The notes: generated by a model not told the origin, from the sequence alone. DNA of 64,000 nucleotides from Lanius collurio (GCA_020086605.1 JACBWW010000008.1:8834406-8898405), one strand, 5' to 3'; shown: positions 50,186 to 63,388, counted from the stretch's first letter. Translations and numbers: made by a program.

Positions 50186-51768
50186 TTTTAATCAGTACTG
50201 CCATAGAAAGGCTGGACACTGCCATATATTTTACAAAGATAAAACAAAATGCTATGGCATATAATTAGTTTAATAGAAGTTACTGAGAAACTGACCCATA
50301 AGCTATTGATCCAGCTCAAATTATTGTTTTTCTTTTTCCTGCAGTATACCTTCAACTGCTTTGATCTTCAGTACTACTCCATTTCTTTCAGGGCACTCAG
50401 GAAGGTGTTCAGTGGTTCCCAGATAATATGCCAAAAAACACAACTTTTCCTACCTCTGCTTAAAACTAAGCTTTTGAACAGTCTTTTCTTCTTTCCAACT
50501 CTTCACTACTTCAGTGTCCTCCATTTTTGAATCTATTCTTTCCCTTTTTTCTTTTTTTACTCTTCTCCCTTGAGAGGATCTGATGAGAAATTGTTCCCAA
50601 CACTAGCTATTTTTGTTCATGCCTCTTTTTTCTCTACAAAGAACCAAATGCACAAAATAGAGGCAAGATATTCTGCGACTGTATACTGTTATAAGACCAC
50701 ATCTTTTGAGCCCCTATATGTAAGTTGCCTTTGCAGGACAAACAAACAAACAAGACAAAAACAGAAATAAAGCGAAACTCCAAAGAACTTTATCTTATAC
50801 TCCAGTCCGATCTTATCTTAAAGATTTCAGTGATGAAGGCTACAAACATCTGCAGAAATTCAACTGAATGCAGTATTACATTTCCTATGAAAAACACCTT
50901 TCCTAACCATAAAAAAATGCTTTCTTGTGACACTTGGATCTTCTTTGCTATTTAAGCACACAAATGCCTTACCACCCAAAACCATGGGGAACAGAATATC
51001 CTCTTACGGAGCATCCTTTTAAATACTTAATATTATTGTAGAATTTTAAAGATGAGAATTGTGGTTCATTATTCTATCCACAACAACCTTAGGATGGGAC
51101 GCAATACTTTCCAGATCACATTTCCCTTTCTAAAAGTAAACACTGACTATTAAATCAGTGAACCCAAAGGCTCAGAACTATACATCTTTCAGTAAAGTAC
51201 CAGTACATTGACCAAAAATTTTATTCTAATTGGCATTCAGTTCGGAAAGGCAAGCACTTACATGTAAAAAACACATCACTAAACTGTACACAGATCCTTA
51301 ACATTACCTAGGATTTTCAAAACTACATTAGCACAACCACAGAGTTACCTTAGAGTACTGCATCATCTTCAATCTGATTCACCTCAGAATCTTGCTTACA
51401 AACCAGCAGAGGGAAAACATGTTTCTTCAGCTCTTTCTCTGGCTGATTTTATCACCCTCAATGTTATCTATTGTTACCAGTGTTATCTATCTTTATAAAC
51501 ATAGTCTGGTCACTGTTATAGTGAGATACAAAAAGACTGGGTCCAATATGTTGGTTTTATATATGACAGCTGGGGATGAAAGATAAAAGCAGTAAAAATG
51601 GACGGGTATGTATCTCCATGACTACATGAGAGTAACAAAATAAATTACCCAAGCAGCATAGAAAATTACACCTAAAATGGAATAGCCATTCTGGAACAGG
51701 CAAATGCTATAATCTCTTAAAAAAGGAGCCATGCAGGACTTCCAGTGAATCTGATCCTGAAATCATTT

Positions 51769-51773
51769 GCAGT
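51769..51773. repeat. Target-site duplication of the outer LTR, left (GCAGT)
   Basis: Identical to 53108-53112, abutting the terminal TG. Confidence 0.8.
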
Positions 51774-52398
51774 TGTCAGGGTAACACAAAATGTTACTGT
51801 ATTCCAGGTGTCTCTGTGCCCAAAATTTGTTACTGTCTCTTTAAAACCCTGCACCCAGAAAATGGAAATGGCAGGGAGGGCATTGCCAAGGTCCCATTTA
51901 AAGTCGGAGCCAGGAGGCAGGGAGCTCTCTCTGCTGGCAGCCTCTGCTGAAGGCAGGGGCTCCTCTTCTGAGGAGGTTGCTTCCCAGGGTTGGTTTTGGT
52001 TTGTTGGAATTTTTTTTTCTGGGCTTGCAACAGGAGCCACTTGGAAAAACAGCATTTTGCAATAAAAAGTGTTGCAGAGTGATCGCTGTAAACCTGTCCC
52101 AGGGGCCATGTCACCTCGCATCCAACAGAGTGGCTCTTCTCCCGCTCCCAACACTTGTGCAGTGTGGTGGACATAGCACCAACACCAGCAGAGCCCAGCA
52201 GGCAGAAGGTGGCAGCACTGACCCTACACCCGCCAGCACTTACCTGCCACTAGAGCGGCTCTGTAAGGGCCTGCTTTCCCAGGAAGGTTCTTTCTATCCA
52301 GTGATACCTTATGTTTTAACTTTTATACTTTTCAAATCCTGTACTGCCTAGTGTGTAACTCTGAAGTTTCTTGTGGCCTGTTAGCTGCTGTTCTCTCA

Positions 52399-52705
52399 TG
52401 GTGGTTAGACATAACAAGCCTCTCTAGGTTTCCACCTCAAGGACACCAGGCCCCAAAATGTGTAAACTAAAAGCCTCTAAATGGGGGGCAAATTTGGGGT
52501 AATTACATCATGGACTGAGGTTATAATTGGAGAATTAACCCTGATATGCAAATGAACCAAACTTATAAAAGTGTGAAGAACCTGTGACACAGGGTCCATC
52601 CTGGGTGTAGCCTTTTGAATGCCCAGGGTCTACCTTTGAAGGCCCTTCAAATAAGTATCTACCTTTATTCTCTTATTCTTGTCTAGCCTCTGTTTTAGGT
52701 AGCCA
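52399..52705 (+). mobile_element. Nested solo LTR, about 307 bp, inside the outer LTR
   Basis: Begins TGGTGGTTAGACATAAC and ends TTTTAGGTAGCCA. The flanks CTCTCA (52393-52398) and ATCTCA (52706-52711) differ by one base and are consistent with a 6-bp, ERVK-like target duplication. A TATAAAA box (52564-52570) is followed about 80 bp later by an AAATAAG poly-A-like signal and T-rich U5 sequence, giving plus orientation. Exact ends are less certain than for the other LTRs because of the mismatch. Confidence 0.6.
52564..52570 (+). promoter_or_regulatory. TATA box of the nested LTR
   Basis: TATAAAA in ACTTATAAAAGTG, upstream of the poly-A-like signal by a short R-sized interval. Confidence 0.5.
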
Positions 52706-53042
52706 ATCTCAAAGCATCATCACCATCACTTTTTCCTTTTGTCTCCTGGACAGCATGGTCGACTGCATGCACCATCAAGGGGTAGAGAGCTAATGCCATT
52801 TTCCCTCTGTCTTTCAAGCCATGTGAGCAACTCTGGTGGCCACTATCTTGGAAATGCTATTACCACCACTTTGGGTCTCCCTTTATTTCCTGGGGGGTTC
52901 ATGAGATTTAGCGATTTTGTATCTAGTGATTATTTACTGGCTGATTTTTTTCACTTGTTGCTGTTTTGCTTGTTAGCAAACTGTTATTTTTTCACTTGTA
53001 TCTACTCATATTCATTCCTTATGGGTGGAAAGGGACTGGCTG

Positions 53043-53048
53043 AATAAA
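53043..53048 (+). terminator. Polyadenylation signal of the outer LTR
   Basis: AATAAA about 60 bp before the 3' end of the outer LTR. Confidence 0.5.
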
Positions 53049-53107
53049 CGAGGAGGTAACCTATTTTAGAGCGTCCACCTTTTTAAGGGTTTTCTTAAAC
53101 CAAGACA

Positions 53108-53112
53108 GCAGT
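53108..53112. repeat. Target-site duplication of the outer LTR, right (GCAGT)
   Basis: Identical to 51769-51773, abutting the terminal CA. Confidence 0.8.
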
Positions 53113-54139
53113 TCTGCAAAGCACAAACCTTTACAATTTAGACACAGAATAACATCTGCAGACTGGGGAATACAGCATGAGTCTGACTCATCAGAAATCT
53201 TTGCAGGGAAAAAGCTTCATTCTCCACTTTCAAATGTAAAAGTTCAGGGGATCTCTCATAAATTCTTTTTAATCTGACCACTTTCTTAACACTGGCCACA
53301 AAAATACTTCAGTTGACTGACTCTCTGCTTTGCAAAATAAAGAGTTTGCTTCCATTTTATGAGCTTTGACATTCTTAGGCCACCTTACTTTGAAACTCAT
53401 TACCTGAAAAATGACATTTTCCTGCTTCTAATGGGTATTTTTCACTTTTAAGGAAAATTTTCATTAGATCATCTGCTGTACAACTTACTAATGCAACCAG
53501 ACTGAGAATCTAAGGCCCTAAGGAAATTTTACAAATAAATTAAGTTAAAATAGCACAGGAAGAGACAGAAGTCATAATCTTTACATACTAACTACAGAGC
53601 TTTTACATTAGGTTAAAAAAATAGAAAAAAAATTATAAATGAGTGAAAATTAAAGCAGCCTAGACAAAAGAGAAGGTGGCTCTAAATATCCTCATTACAT
53701 GCTATAAAAAGAATACCCTTCTGCAGGACCTACAGGAACCAAATATTGCCTCCTTGAAAAAAAAACTAAACTTATCTTCGGTGAACAGAAAGTGATGGTG
53801 GGTTCTTGATCACTGTCTACTGGACCTGGGCTACAACATATTAGGTTCCTAAGAACTAAAAAATTTTACCAGTGTTCATTACAAACCTGTGGGGGTAGGA
53901 ACACAGGTTTAAAGCCCATTAAAACTACCATGTTGATCATATCCGCATTGCAATATATTGTCCTATATCCAGGCAACATGGCTATTAGTTTAACTTCTGT
54001 TTCAAGCTACTACAAGCAATGAAAACTTAGAAGACCTGCCATTTACAAAGACTAATATTCCTAATAAATGTCTATGTGCCATGGATGACAGTGAAATCAC
54101 ATGGACACTAGTTATTACCCATGTCATTATCCATGAAGG
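53113..54139 (-). other. KDM4C: KDM4C intron block
   Basis: AT-rich sequence with no recognised repeat or exon. Confidence 0.5.
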
Positions 54140-54558
54140 ACACAGGCCTGTTGAGCTAGTCCAGCGCTCCAAAGTACATCTCCTACGAAGACAGGCTGAG
54201 AGAGTTGTTCAGCCTGGAGAAAGTAGAGAAGGCTTTGGGGAGACCTCATTGTGGCCTTTCCATACTTAAAGGGGGCTTACAAAAAAATGGGGAAAAACAT
54301 TTTAGAAGGAGAAATAGTTTTAAATATACATGAGACATAAGGAAAAAGTTTTTGACAATACAGGTGATGAAACACTGGATCAGATTGCCCAGAGAGGTGG
54401 TAGATGCCCCACCCCTTGAAAAATTAAAGGTCAGGTCATACAGGGGTCTAAGCAAACTGATCTATTTGAGAATGTTCCTGCTAATGGCAGGGAATGTGGA
54501 CTAGACGACCTTTAAAGGTCTCTTCCAACACAAACTCTTCTATGATACTGTGATCCTG
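54140..54558 (+). repeat. CR1 LINE 3' portion
   Basis: In order: 'ctacgaagacaggctgagagagttgttcagcctggag', then 'gaaacactggatcagattgcccagagaggtgg', then 'gactagacgacctttaaaggtctcttccaac', then the end TATGATACTGTGATCCTG. This matches the C-terminal RT and 3' UTR of CR1. 5'-truncated and diverged, without a coding frame. Confidence 0.92.
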
Positions 54559-57087
54559 TGTTCTCACAGAGAAAGACAGTGTCTGTGCATCCCTGTTTGC
54601 CTGCTGTCAGCCTACATGTAAAAATGAGGAGAAGAATGTATTTCATTACCAAGCATCACCTTAGAATAATGAATCAGAGATTCATTATTCCTTTGCCAAT
54701 CCTTTAAACAAGTAATTTTGTCATTTTTATTTGCATTAAATAATAGTTTCATAAGCATATTATTTCATACATATCTAAATTAAATCTTAGACCATTTTAA
54801 ATTGCTCATCTCCTTAAAAAATCTCCGTAACATTCTAGAAATACAAGAGAGTTTTCTCTCCTCCAGTATCTGTATGAAGTAAGACATCTCCATATAATTT
54901 GCATGCTTTATACATTAACGTTCATTTAATCTTTCATCTTTTTTTGTGGAGATTAGGAATTTTTTTCATAATAATACCTATCATATTCACTGTTTCTGGG
55001 CTAAATGTTCCCCTTTGCTTTCAAGGAAACATTGCAATGAGCAACCCTAATCTCACTCCTCTGCTTCAACCACTTCAAGAAACTGCAGGAAAAACCTCAA
55101 GTCAGTGTGAATTTACTATGCTTCATTTGGTACATACATCCAAAAGATGGATCACCTTTTTTGGAAGCGTATGTCGCTACTCAGGCATAGCTGCATATTA
55201 ATGATAGTTGCATGGATAAATATTACACAAAACCCAAGCCTGTTCACACTCATTTATATTTTAAAATGAATACATTTGCTTATCTTTTAGTATTTTTTTA
55301 GTGTCTGCCAAAACTCAAAGTCATATTCACAGTAACGCTTACAACAAGCAGTTTTCACCCTTCCATATTTCCATACTTCCTTCATCAGCAATAGCATTCC
55401 CAGGGAGACAGAAAGGTGTCTGACACAGCAAGGCAGTAGAATTCAGCCAAGCCATTGCAGAGGGATGTGTATTAAGCCATCTAACACTTATTTTTATTGA
55501 AAACTATGACCATGCACAACACAATCCCCTTTCTTTTAAAACTGTTATTTCTCCTTCACTAAAGTCCTGTAAATTACAATAGCATTTTCAAAGAATTACA
55601 TTTATCCAGTTAAATGAAAAAGAAAGTTAATCTTATATCAGTGGATGAAGACAGACTAAAATAAAATACATGTTATTCTTAATGAATTGTGCCTGACATA
55701 TTTTCAAAAATTTCCTCGTAAAATGTAGTTTCCATAAGCAACCTAATAATCTCTTCCAGCTCTTTGGCATTTCATTACAACTAAAATGAAGATTCTCTTC
55801 TAAAGCCTGTTCCTTTTTACTTTATGCATGATAAACATTAAAAAATGCAGACTGTCCCTTTTTTTGACATTTTCCATTTGTAGACCCTCAGTCAGTTAAA
55901 CAACGACAATTTTTACACCTAACTGACTTTATCTGTGGGCACATTCTCCCCCTTAAATGCAATGAGAACAGATCTTCAGTGATGTCAGGCAAAGCACATT
56001 TAGTTTTTATCCCACATCTGGGGGGATGTGATTACATCGCCATGAGTTGTGTAGCACATGGACAATAATCTTCAGGATCTCTTCTACAGCAATGGCAGAC
56101 ATCAGTGCTCCGCTCTCAATCCTTTGTCTGTATTCCAGCTTCAGTATATAGCACTTTTCTCTAATTACCTCTTGTTTCCAAGTTATCTCAATAACTTACC
56201 AAGATCTTGTTCAGTTTTGATTGCCGTTACTTCACAGGCCTCACTAAAAAGAAGCCAAAAGCTTGTCTTCAGCTAAGATTTCCTGCAACAGTTTCTGCAC
56301 AAGGGGTAACTGTGCAGGCTGTGGCTGGTCAAGCCAGTAAAAAGATTGCTGAATGTTTGACAGATGCCACTAAAAGTGAGACTTGGAGAAGGGGTTGACT
56401 AGATACTCTAATAAGAAGGTAGCCGCTATTGAAGGAAACTAGTAGCAGATTCAAAACAAGCAAACAAAAGACCAGAAAGATTCTACACACAGTATGTGTC
56501 TGTTTGCCAGATGTGGGTGCTAAAATTTTATACTAGTTGAAAAGAAGCTGCATAAGCTCATGAAAAAGAAATCCAACAAAGGTTACTTATTACTAAGTAA
56601 ATAGAAAGATACTGCCTGTGGCTAAGACAATTTCTTATTTCCACATTGTAGGAGATTGAAAAAGCATTAGGAATGCCTGTTCAAGACACATACTCTTCAC
56701 CAGGTATTAATTTCTTGCTATGAAGAGAGGATAATAGAAAAGACTTCTGTTTAATTCTTATAGCACATCTTCCTGTTCCACGTAACCTGCAGTTTTAAAC
56801 CTTTATATGTACAAACAATACTTAAGTATCAAGGAAAATCCAAATGCTTGGCACTAAGCACACACTAAAGTATCTACTAGATGTAATATACATTTAATTT
56901 TCCTAATTTGTGATTCCAAAAATTAAACAAAATGCAGCTTTACTAATATATTATTATCATTCATATAATAAGTTATTGTGGTAGCTTTATTGTCATAGCT
57001 TTATTTAGCAGTGATTTTACCTGAAACAATATTTTCAAGTTATTTCAATACATTTTGGCTAGAGATTTGAAGCACTGCAAGTATTGA
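54559..57087 (-). other. KDM4C: KDM4C intron block
   Basis: AT-rich. A slightly GC-richer patch near 55930-56400 carries two overlapping plus-strand frames without motifs. No repeat or exon recognised. Confidence 0.5.
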
Positions 57088-57295
57088 TTATGGAATAGTT
57101 TGGGTTGAAAAGAACATTAGAGATCATGCAGTCCAACTCCCCCGCAATGGGCAGAGATACCTTTCACTAGACCAGGTTGCTCAGAGCCCATCCAACACTC
57201 CCAGGGATGGCAAAGCCTCAAAGACTTTCTTCCTTACATCTAATCTAAACCCTCCAACAATTTAAAGTCACTACCCCTTGATGATGTTTTAAGCA
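57088..57295 (-). repeat. CR1 LINE 3' tail, short
   Basis: Reverse complement of a CR1 end: ATGGAATAGTTTGGGTTGAA, 'catgcagtccaactccccc', 'ccaggttgctcagagcccatccaac', and 'cttccttacatctaatctaaaccctcc'. Only about 200 bp remains. Confidence 0.92.
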
Positions 57296-59179
57296 CCAAG
57301 TAGGATACCGCTATTCAGTCAGTAACGTATTTTCACCCTTTTTCTTCATTAGCTATTTTCCCTGTCAATTGACTTTGACTAGTATCTAAAAACCTAAGAA
57401 AAGTGGTTAGGAAAGGGTTTGGGTTTGTTTTTTTCCCCTGAAATATTTCTAATAAGAGGTCAGAACAGTTTTAAGAGTCAACTGCTCCAAAGCTGTGTCA
57501 CATTAATACCTATTTACTGGTCTCCTTTAAAAGCAACTAATTAAAACAGGCATCTAATGTTCAACTGTGCCACAGCTAAGATGAACAGATACAAGTTGTA
57601 GGGCTATGGCTGTTAAACATATTTTGTTTTCTTCAAGCCATTCAGGTTGTCTTTTTAGATAGAAACCTTTCAACTGAAAATAGATATCCTTAGTCTTCCA
57701 CCTTTTCTCTCAATTGCATTGTAATGTCCAAGGTGACACTCCCAGTAGTATTAATAGAGATGTGCATTTGGATATAGCATTGCTGCATTTTAGTTATCTC
57801 ATTTTCCCAGCTCATTTATATTTGTGTCTGTATTTATCCTTGTGTAAAGAGAAATAGGTTGGTGTTTCTTCCGACACATTTGAAAATGTTGTTTTCAGAA
57901 ATGGTCCACTAATGAATATGTTAATCTTTCTACAAGGGAATAATTTTCACTTGAAAAATAGCTTTTGAAATTATTGAATTGCAATTCAAAGTCCACTCTT
58001 ATATCCACTTCAAGCTATTATTCAGAGACAAACTTCCTTTTTTTAATGACAAAATATTTGCAAAAAATAAAAAATAAATAATAAGAAAAATTTATGTTTA
58101 TCTTGTAAAAGATTTGGTTTCCCGACAAGGAACACCATTCTTAAGAGTTGCTAGATGTTACCAGTGTACCTACAACCTTCACTTGTACTGTAAGTGATTA
58201 AGTTCACACTGATTATGGAGGCTGAGTAATTCCCTAAAAGAGATATCCACCACAGGCTAAAATTTATTTTACGTGTAGAAAGATCTTTGGCTGCAAACTT
58301 CAAGTAGGTTCTTGAAAATAGAACGTGGCCACACTTCTTTCACTGATGAACATTTTACTCTTTCAGATGCATCCCAGTCTGTTCAAGATATCCACCTTTA
58401 GAAATTTAAAGTTTACAAATCATCAGATACTTAATTTCCACATTTTAGTAACCCAATCATGCAGACATTGAGCCTGCCTTGCCCTTGGTTTAGAGATAGC
58501 CAAAAATTTCCTTGCTTTGCAGATCCCATATCATGCCAATCTAAACAGCATGAAGAGCATGTAGTATTTCACTACAATGTCCATAGCATAATTAACAGTA
58601 ATCTCCAAGAATGCAAAGAGCAGGACAGCTGGCAGGGATAAGAAGACTTTTAAAAGGACAGAAAAGAGAGGTGAGATGGAAGACGGGAATATGGAAAGAA
58701 TTCCACAGCCAGAGAAGGAATGAGAACTGAGGCTGAGACCGAAATGAGAATCAAAATACTCATTCAGGTAACTGGAGTAGAAATAACTCTCACATTTGAC
58801 AAGGGTGTGTACTATGCGTCCTTTCTCCCTAGAATGTGTACTAAGTAAAATACATCCATAAAGTATGAAATGGAGACTATTAGATCCCTGAATATGAAGT
58901 ATTTTCTGTCATAGTGCTTATTGGTCACTCAGAAGTAGAAAACACTTATAGTAGAAAGAGCAATTGTTCCCAAGAAATTGAACAAGAAAGATTACATTTT
59001 CCTCTTTGAAGAGGAGTCAAAAGGAATGAGATTAGCTTTTTAAAAACAGTAATAAGTAAGCCATTGAAAATACAAAACTGATCACTCTTCCTGCAAAATA
59101 CAGGGAGACTGTAAAAATCACTTTTGCACAGAGGAAAACACCTGGAACAATTCCAAGCACAAATACAGGCTGAGTGGAG
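57296..59179 (-). other. KDM4C: KDM4C intron block
   Basis: AT-rich with no exon, RNA gene or repeat recognised. Confidence 0.5.
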
Positions 59180-59857
59180 AATTGATCAAGACTAGCCCTG
59201 GTGAGAAGGAGTTGGGCTGTTGGTTGACAGGAAGCTCAGTGTGAGCTGGCTCGCAACCCAGAAAGCCAGCCACATCCTGGCTTGTATCACAAGTAGTGTG
59301 GCCAGCATGTCAATGGAGGTGATCTGCCCCTCCAAGAGACCCCATCCAGATTTCTGCATCCAGCTATGGGACTCCAGCAAAAGAATGACATTGGCCTGCT
59401 GAAGTGGGTCCACAGGAAGGCCAAGAAAAAGATCAGGAGGCTGAAGCACCTCTCCTGGGAAGAAAGGCTGAGAGAATTGAGGTTATTCAGCCTGGAGAAG
59501 AGAACACTTTAGTGAGACTTTATAGCACCTTCCAGCACCTAAAGGGGGCTACAAGAAAGATGGTAAGACAAGGCTTTGAACTGAAAGTGGGTAGGTATAG
59601 GTTAGATATAAGAGAGAAATTCTTATCTAACCTAGACATAAGAAAGAAATTTTTGATCATGAAGGTGGTGGGACATTGGAACAGGTTGCCCAGAGAAGCT
59701 ATAGATATTCCTGGAAATTCCAGACATTCTTGGAAATGTCCAATGTCAGATTGGATGTGGCCCTGGCAACTTGGTCTGGTGAAAGACCCTGACCATGGCA
59801 TGGTGTTGGACTAAATTATCTTTAAGATCCTTTCCAACCATTCTGATTCTATGAACT
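59180..59857 (+). pseudogene. CR1 LINE, C-terminal RT and 3' end, partly open frame
   Basis: The plus strand carries 'ggttgacaggaagctcagtgtgag', 'cacatcctggcttgtatcac', 'gaggctgaagcacctctcc', 'ggttattcagcctggagaag', and the tail 'tttaagatcctttccaaccattctgattctatg'. A frame at 59404-59814 stays open for 136 codons and ends in readable CR1 C-terminal RT sequence (KVGRYRLDIREKF, then VVGHWNRLPREA). A 30-bp in-frame tandem duplication (59603-59662) repeats the LDIRKKF-type segment. There is no start codon context or full domain, so it is a fragment. Confidence 0.94.
59603..59662 (+). repeat. 30-bp in-frame tandem duplication inside a CR1
   Basis: Two diverged copies of TAGATATAAGAGAGAAATTC plus about 10 bases, giving LDIREKFLSN followed by LDIRKKFLIM. 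A CR1 normally has the segment once. Confidence 0.8.
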
Positions 59858-62800
59858 CTGAGCCTAAATGCTTAGCAAACAAAACAGGAATGATGGTGTG
59901 TCTAATATATACATACTATGATTAAAAATATGTAGGCATATTCCCATTATTATAGACAGCAAACATTAGATCTAAACCTGAGTATCTTCAGAAAAAAATC
60001 TGCATCTTTAAGAAAGCAGCATAGCACCAGATGGGCAGGTAAGGATACCCTGCTACTGGCTATTTTCAGTATGTTTTTCTTCTCAATGACTTTGCAGCAA
60101 TACCTCTAGAGATCAGATATGGTCTTTGAGGATAAATTAAGATTGGATGAGATTGAGGGAGGTTTTCTAGTCCAATGCCATCTCCAAGTAGGGCCAGATT
60201 CAAAAGCGCATCTCACTGAAATCATAATTCACTCTGCAGGGAATCCTTTCCTTGTAATATGAGAATACCCACACAGCTGGAGGTGACCAAAGCTGTCAAG
60301 CTTTTTGACGTGGATATCAGTAGCAAAGTTTGACTTGGCAGACTCCAGTGAAGGGACTGAAAGGTCAAAATGGGCTTTGGGTGTGAGCCTTATGGCACTT
60401 ACCTTAAAAACATGTTTTCTGAATTTAATGGTATTCAATTTGGTTTCTGCAATAGCATCAGAGAAACCTCATATTTATAAACCTATTAAGATATGTTATT
60501 TCAAAGACTGAGTTTTGCAAGCAATAAATATCCTGTTACTAGTATAATACCAAAACCAGAAAGAAATACAATGCTCCCCACATCTGAGTCCATACTTGGT
60601 TACCATCAGCGTTTACAAGTAAGGCAACTTTTTTGCAGAGGTTTGTGAAAATTCAGATCAAATAAATTTTTTAAAATAAATATTTTTTTAAATAGTAATC
60701 AGGTTTTATTTTTCTGAAAACAAAAAACCACAGAAGCATTTCAGTTTTTACTTTTTCTATTACAGTCAGATTTTCATGTCCAATTGTTTCTTTTATTAAC
60801 AATATTCAAATGCATTTAAAGCTTGGTAGAAAAATCAGTCTGAAAATTAGGACACTGCATAACCAACTCACGTGTACTGAGTTAATTTTGGCAGTTACCA
60901 GGCTCTGAAAAACAGCAGTTTATAACGGAAATGCTGACTTGGTATCAGTGAGAAAGGCACCACTACCAAAAGAACATTCAAAGTCATTATTTTCAGTGGA
61001 GGGAAATAGGGCAGTTTCTGAGCTGGAATGTGGAAAGCTCTTACGTGCCACTTTTCTGATGCCTTTGGGAAAAAGAAACTAAAAATCCTTCAAATTACAT
61101 AAAGGGCTATTCTAATCATAAAATGCAAATTAACCCAAGGCTGATTATCAATAAGTAATAGAAAAACCATGGAAAAGCTCATCTACATTAAAAGAAATTC
61201 TGCTAAGCTATTTAAACACAGGATCTGTTCTCAACATCAGTGCCAGCTAACCAGATTAGGTACTTAACAGTTTGTGTAGTGCTGCAGAGAACAACGTAAG
61301 AATCACTTGTGAAAAGTCACGTAGCTTCCTTAGTAACCTTATGAACAGCTATGTGATTATGAAGCAAGCCATTGAAGTACATTTACCTATTCTCTTACTT
61401 GCTCTTCTTTCTGTCTCTTTCCTGTCCCAAATCCTTTGTCCTCTAAATAACAAAGGTATTCTGTGTTTATTTATTATAGCTATTAGGTGACCACATCTTT
61501 GCTCATTGTACAGTACATTGCATTCTCTATAATGCCAGTCATTATTCTTCCTGACTTCACTAACTTTTTCTAGCTGAAGCATTTAAGATTAATGAGGCAT
61601 TTGTTCTCAATCAAGGCACTTTGTATGAATACAGTTATACTTTCAGGATTCATGCAGATGACTTATTTAAAATTATTTGATTTTTTAAAATTGTTTTGGG
61701 GGATTGATTTATGGCTATTTTTGTACATTAGCGTAGAAAATTCCGTATCACTCTTCTCTTTTGTCAATAACTGTTATCAAACAGGACCTACTGCCTAATA
61801 GAATATAAAGATGTATTATGTATCACGAATGCAGGTATATCATAGAGGGTGAAAATCTGACATAAAGCGTTGTAAAGCATAGTATTTCAGTACTTAGAGA
61901 AGCCAAAACTGCAAGAAAACAGTATGCTTCTGAATCTCAAAATCTGTTTCCTCTGGTAATGTAAAATGGAATAGCCACTGAGAAAAAGTTTGGCTCTGTC
62001 AATCTAAATCCACAACAATGTTTTTCTATTTCCATATTTTAACGATGTTCATAGTTGGGATCCACACATAATAAAGACAACTCTCATTCCTACAGTGGTC
62101 TCATGCTTCATTGCTTTTCAAAGTCATACTGATATACAGAAGCCTAATAGAGACCAAATTTTCCATAAAGTTAACGTAACTGCTGTGATTTTAAGAAAGT
62201 ATAATTCAACAGAATTTAAAACAACTTTGTGTAAGCAGAGGAACGAGAAGGAATTTTCCCTCCTAAGAAATAAATTCTAAAACAAGGTTGTACCAATGTT
62301 TCATAACTTCCATTATATTCTTCATTGCACCAAACTTTCTTTCTCCTTGTCTTCCAGTCAGCCTTCTCTTCAGGATTTAATGCCTTAGCCAGAAGGGAAT
62401 TTCTCAGATGGGTTATCTTCAGCTACATCTCCTTATTCTAGGAATCAACACGAAGTGTAGGGAAAACAATTTCAAAAATCCAGGAAGCTGGAGTTTCAGG
62501 GAGTAGGTATTTCCTAATAACTAAATCTTCCTATTTTGTACACTTTTCTAATATAAAAAACTTAAGTTTTGGAAGGCATGTGTATATATAATCACACAGA
62601 GAGCCAAATCTGTTTCAGATGTTCTGCAACAGCTGCAGTTTTTTAGGAATGATTATCCGGAACAAAAATTTAGATGAATATTATTTTTTTTATTTAATTC
62701 ATGTAAAAACTTGAAGTCTAAACTGTATCAGTTGGAATGTAAAATACACTCACTCTATATTCCCTACGGTAAAAAAAAAGGTCATGCAAATAAGGAATTT

Positions 62801-62924
62801 TCTCTAATTTCATCTCCTTCTCCAGAGAGATTTATGGTACTACACAGCAATTTAAAATACAATTAAAATGTTAGATGCAAAACAACAGACATAGAAAACA
62901 TATTGTGGGTTCAATTTTGGTCAA
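59858..62924 (-). other. KDM4C: KDM4C intron block
   Basis: AT-rich. A weak, strongly diverged CR1-like patch may lie at about 60120-60220 on the minus strand ('ttttctagtccaatgcc' then 'gtagggccagattc'). No exon recognised. Confidence 0.45.
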
Positions 62925-63388
62925 TAAAGGTGTGGACAGGCTAGAGAAGTCCAGAGAGAGGCCATATAGATGACCAAAGGACTGGGAAGCATGCCAAATG
63001 TGGAAAAGCTGAGAAAACTGAGTTTGTTTGGCCATGAGTGAAGAAGGCTTACGGGAGACTTGATCATCAGGTTCCAGTATCTAAAGGGTGGTTACGAAGA
63101 AGATGGAGATTCCCTTTCTTACAAGGAGTCACATGGAAAATATGAGAGGCAATGGGTACAACTTATTCCTGGAGACAATCTGATTAGACACAAAAGGCAA
63201 ATATTTCACAGTGAGAACTATTGCAGTAATCTCCCCAGAGAGCTGTTGAGTTCCTTGGTGTTGAACACTTAAAATTCATCCAAACAGGGTGTTAGGCCAT
63301 CTTGTCTAGACTGTGTTTTTGCCAAGAAAGGTTGGACCAGATGATTCTTGAGGTCCCCTTCCAACCTGGTACTCTATGATTATATGAA
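62925..63388 (+). repeat. CR1 LINE 3' portion
   Basis: In order: 'gacaggctagagaagtccagag', 'ggaaaagctgagaaaactgag', 'ggttccagtatctaaagggtggttacg', 'gatgattcttgaggtccccttccaacctgg' and the end 'actctatgattatatg'. A diverged, 5'-truncated CR1 end, antisense to KDM4C. The 70-codon frame at 63060-63272 is a relic of the RT C-terminus. Confidence 0.93.

Larger units (their letters stand above)
45593..51768 (-). other. KDM4C: KDM4C intron block
   Basis: AT-rich intron with a 21-bp tandem duplication (46399-46439) and an A/C-rich tract (50120-50185). Overlapping open frames on both strands at 47135-47940 have no motifs or splice support. No exon or CR1 recognised. Confidence 0.5.
51774..53107 (+). 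mobile_element. Solo LTR, ERVL-like, interrupted by a second LTR
   Basis: Starts TGTCAGGGTAACAC and ends TTAAACCAAGACA. It is flanked by a perfect 5-bp repeat GCAGT (51769-51773 and 53108-53112). It is markedly more GC-rich than the intron around it. An AATAAA (53043-53048) lies about 60 bp before the end, which supports plus orientation, and the U5-like stretch near 52960-53010 is T-rich. Removing the inner LTR leaves about 1.02 kb. There is no internal retroviral sequence, so it is a solo LTR. The several 100-145 codon frames on both strands inside it are not genes. Confidence 0.82.

Noticed and set aside
51717..52351. Four overlapping frames of 106-145 codons on both strands
   Set aside because: They lie inside the LTR, where GC-richer sequence simply has fewer stops. 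No retroviral protein motif is present.
60120..60220. Possible CR1 3' fragment on the minus strand
   Set aside because: Only two short blocks resemble CR1; too weak to list as a feature.
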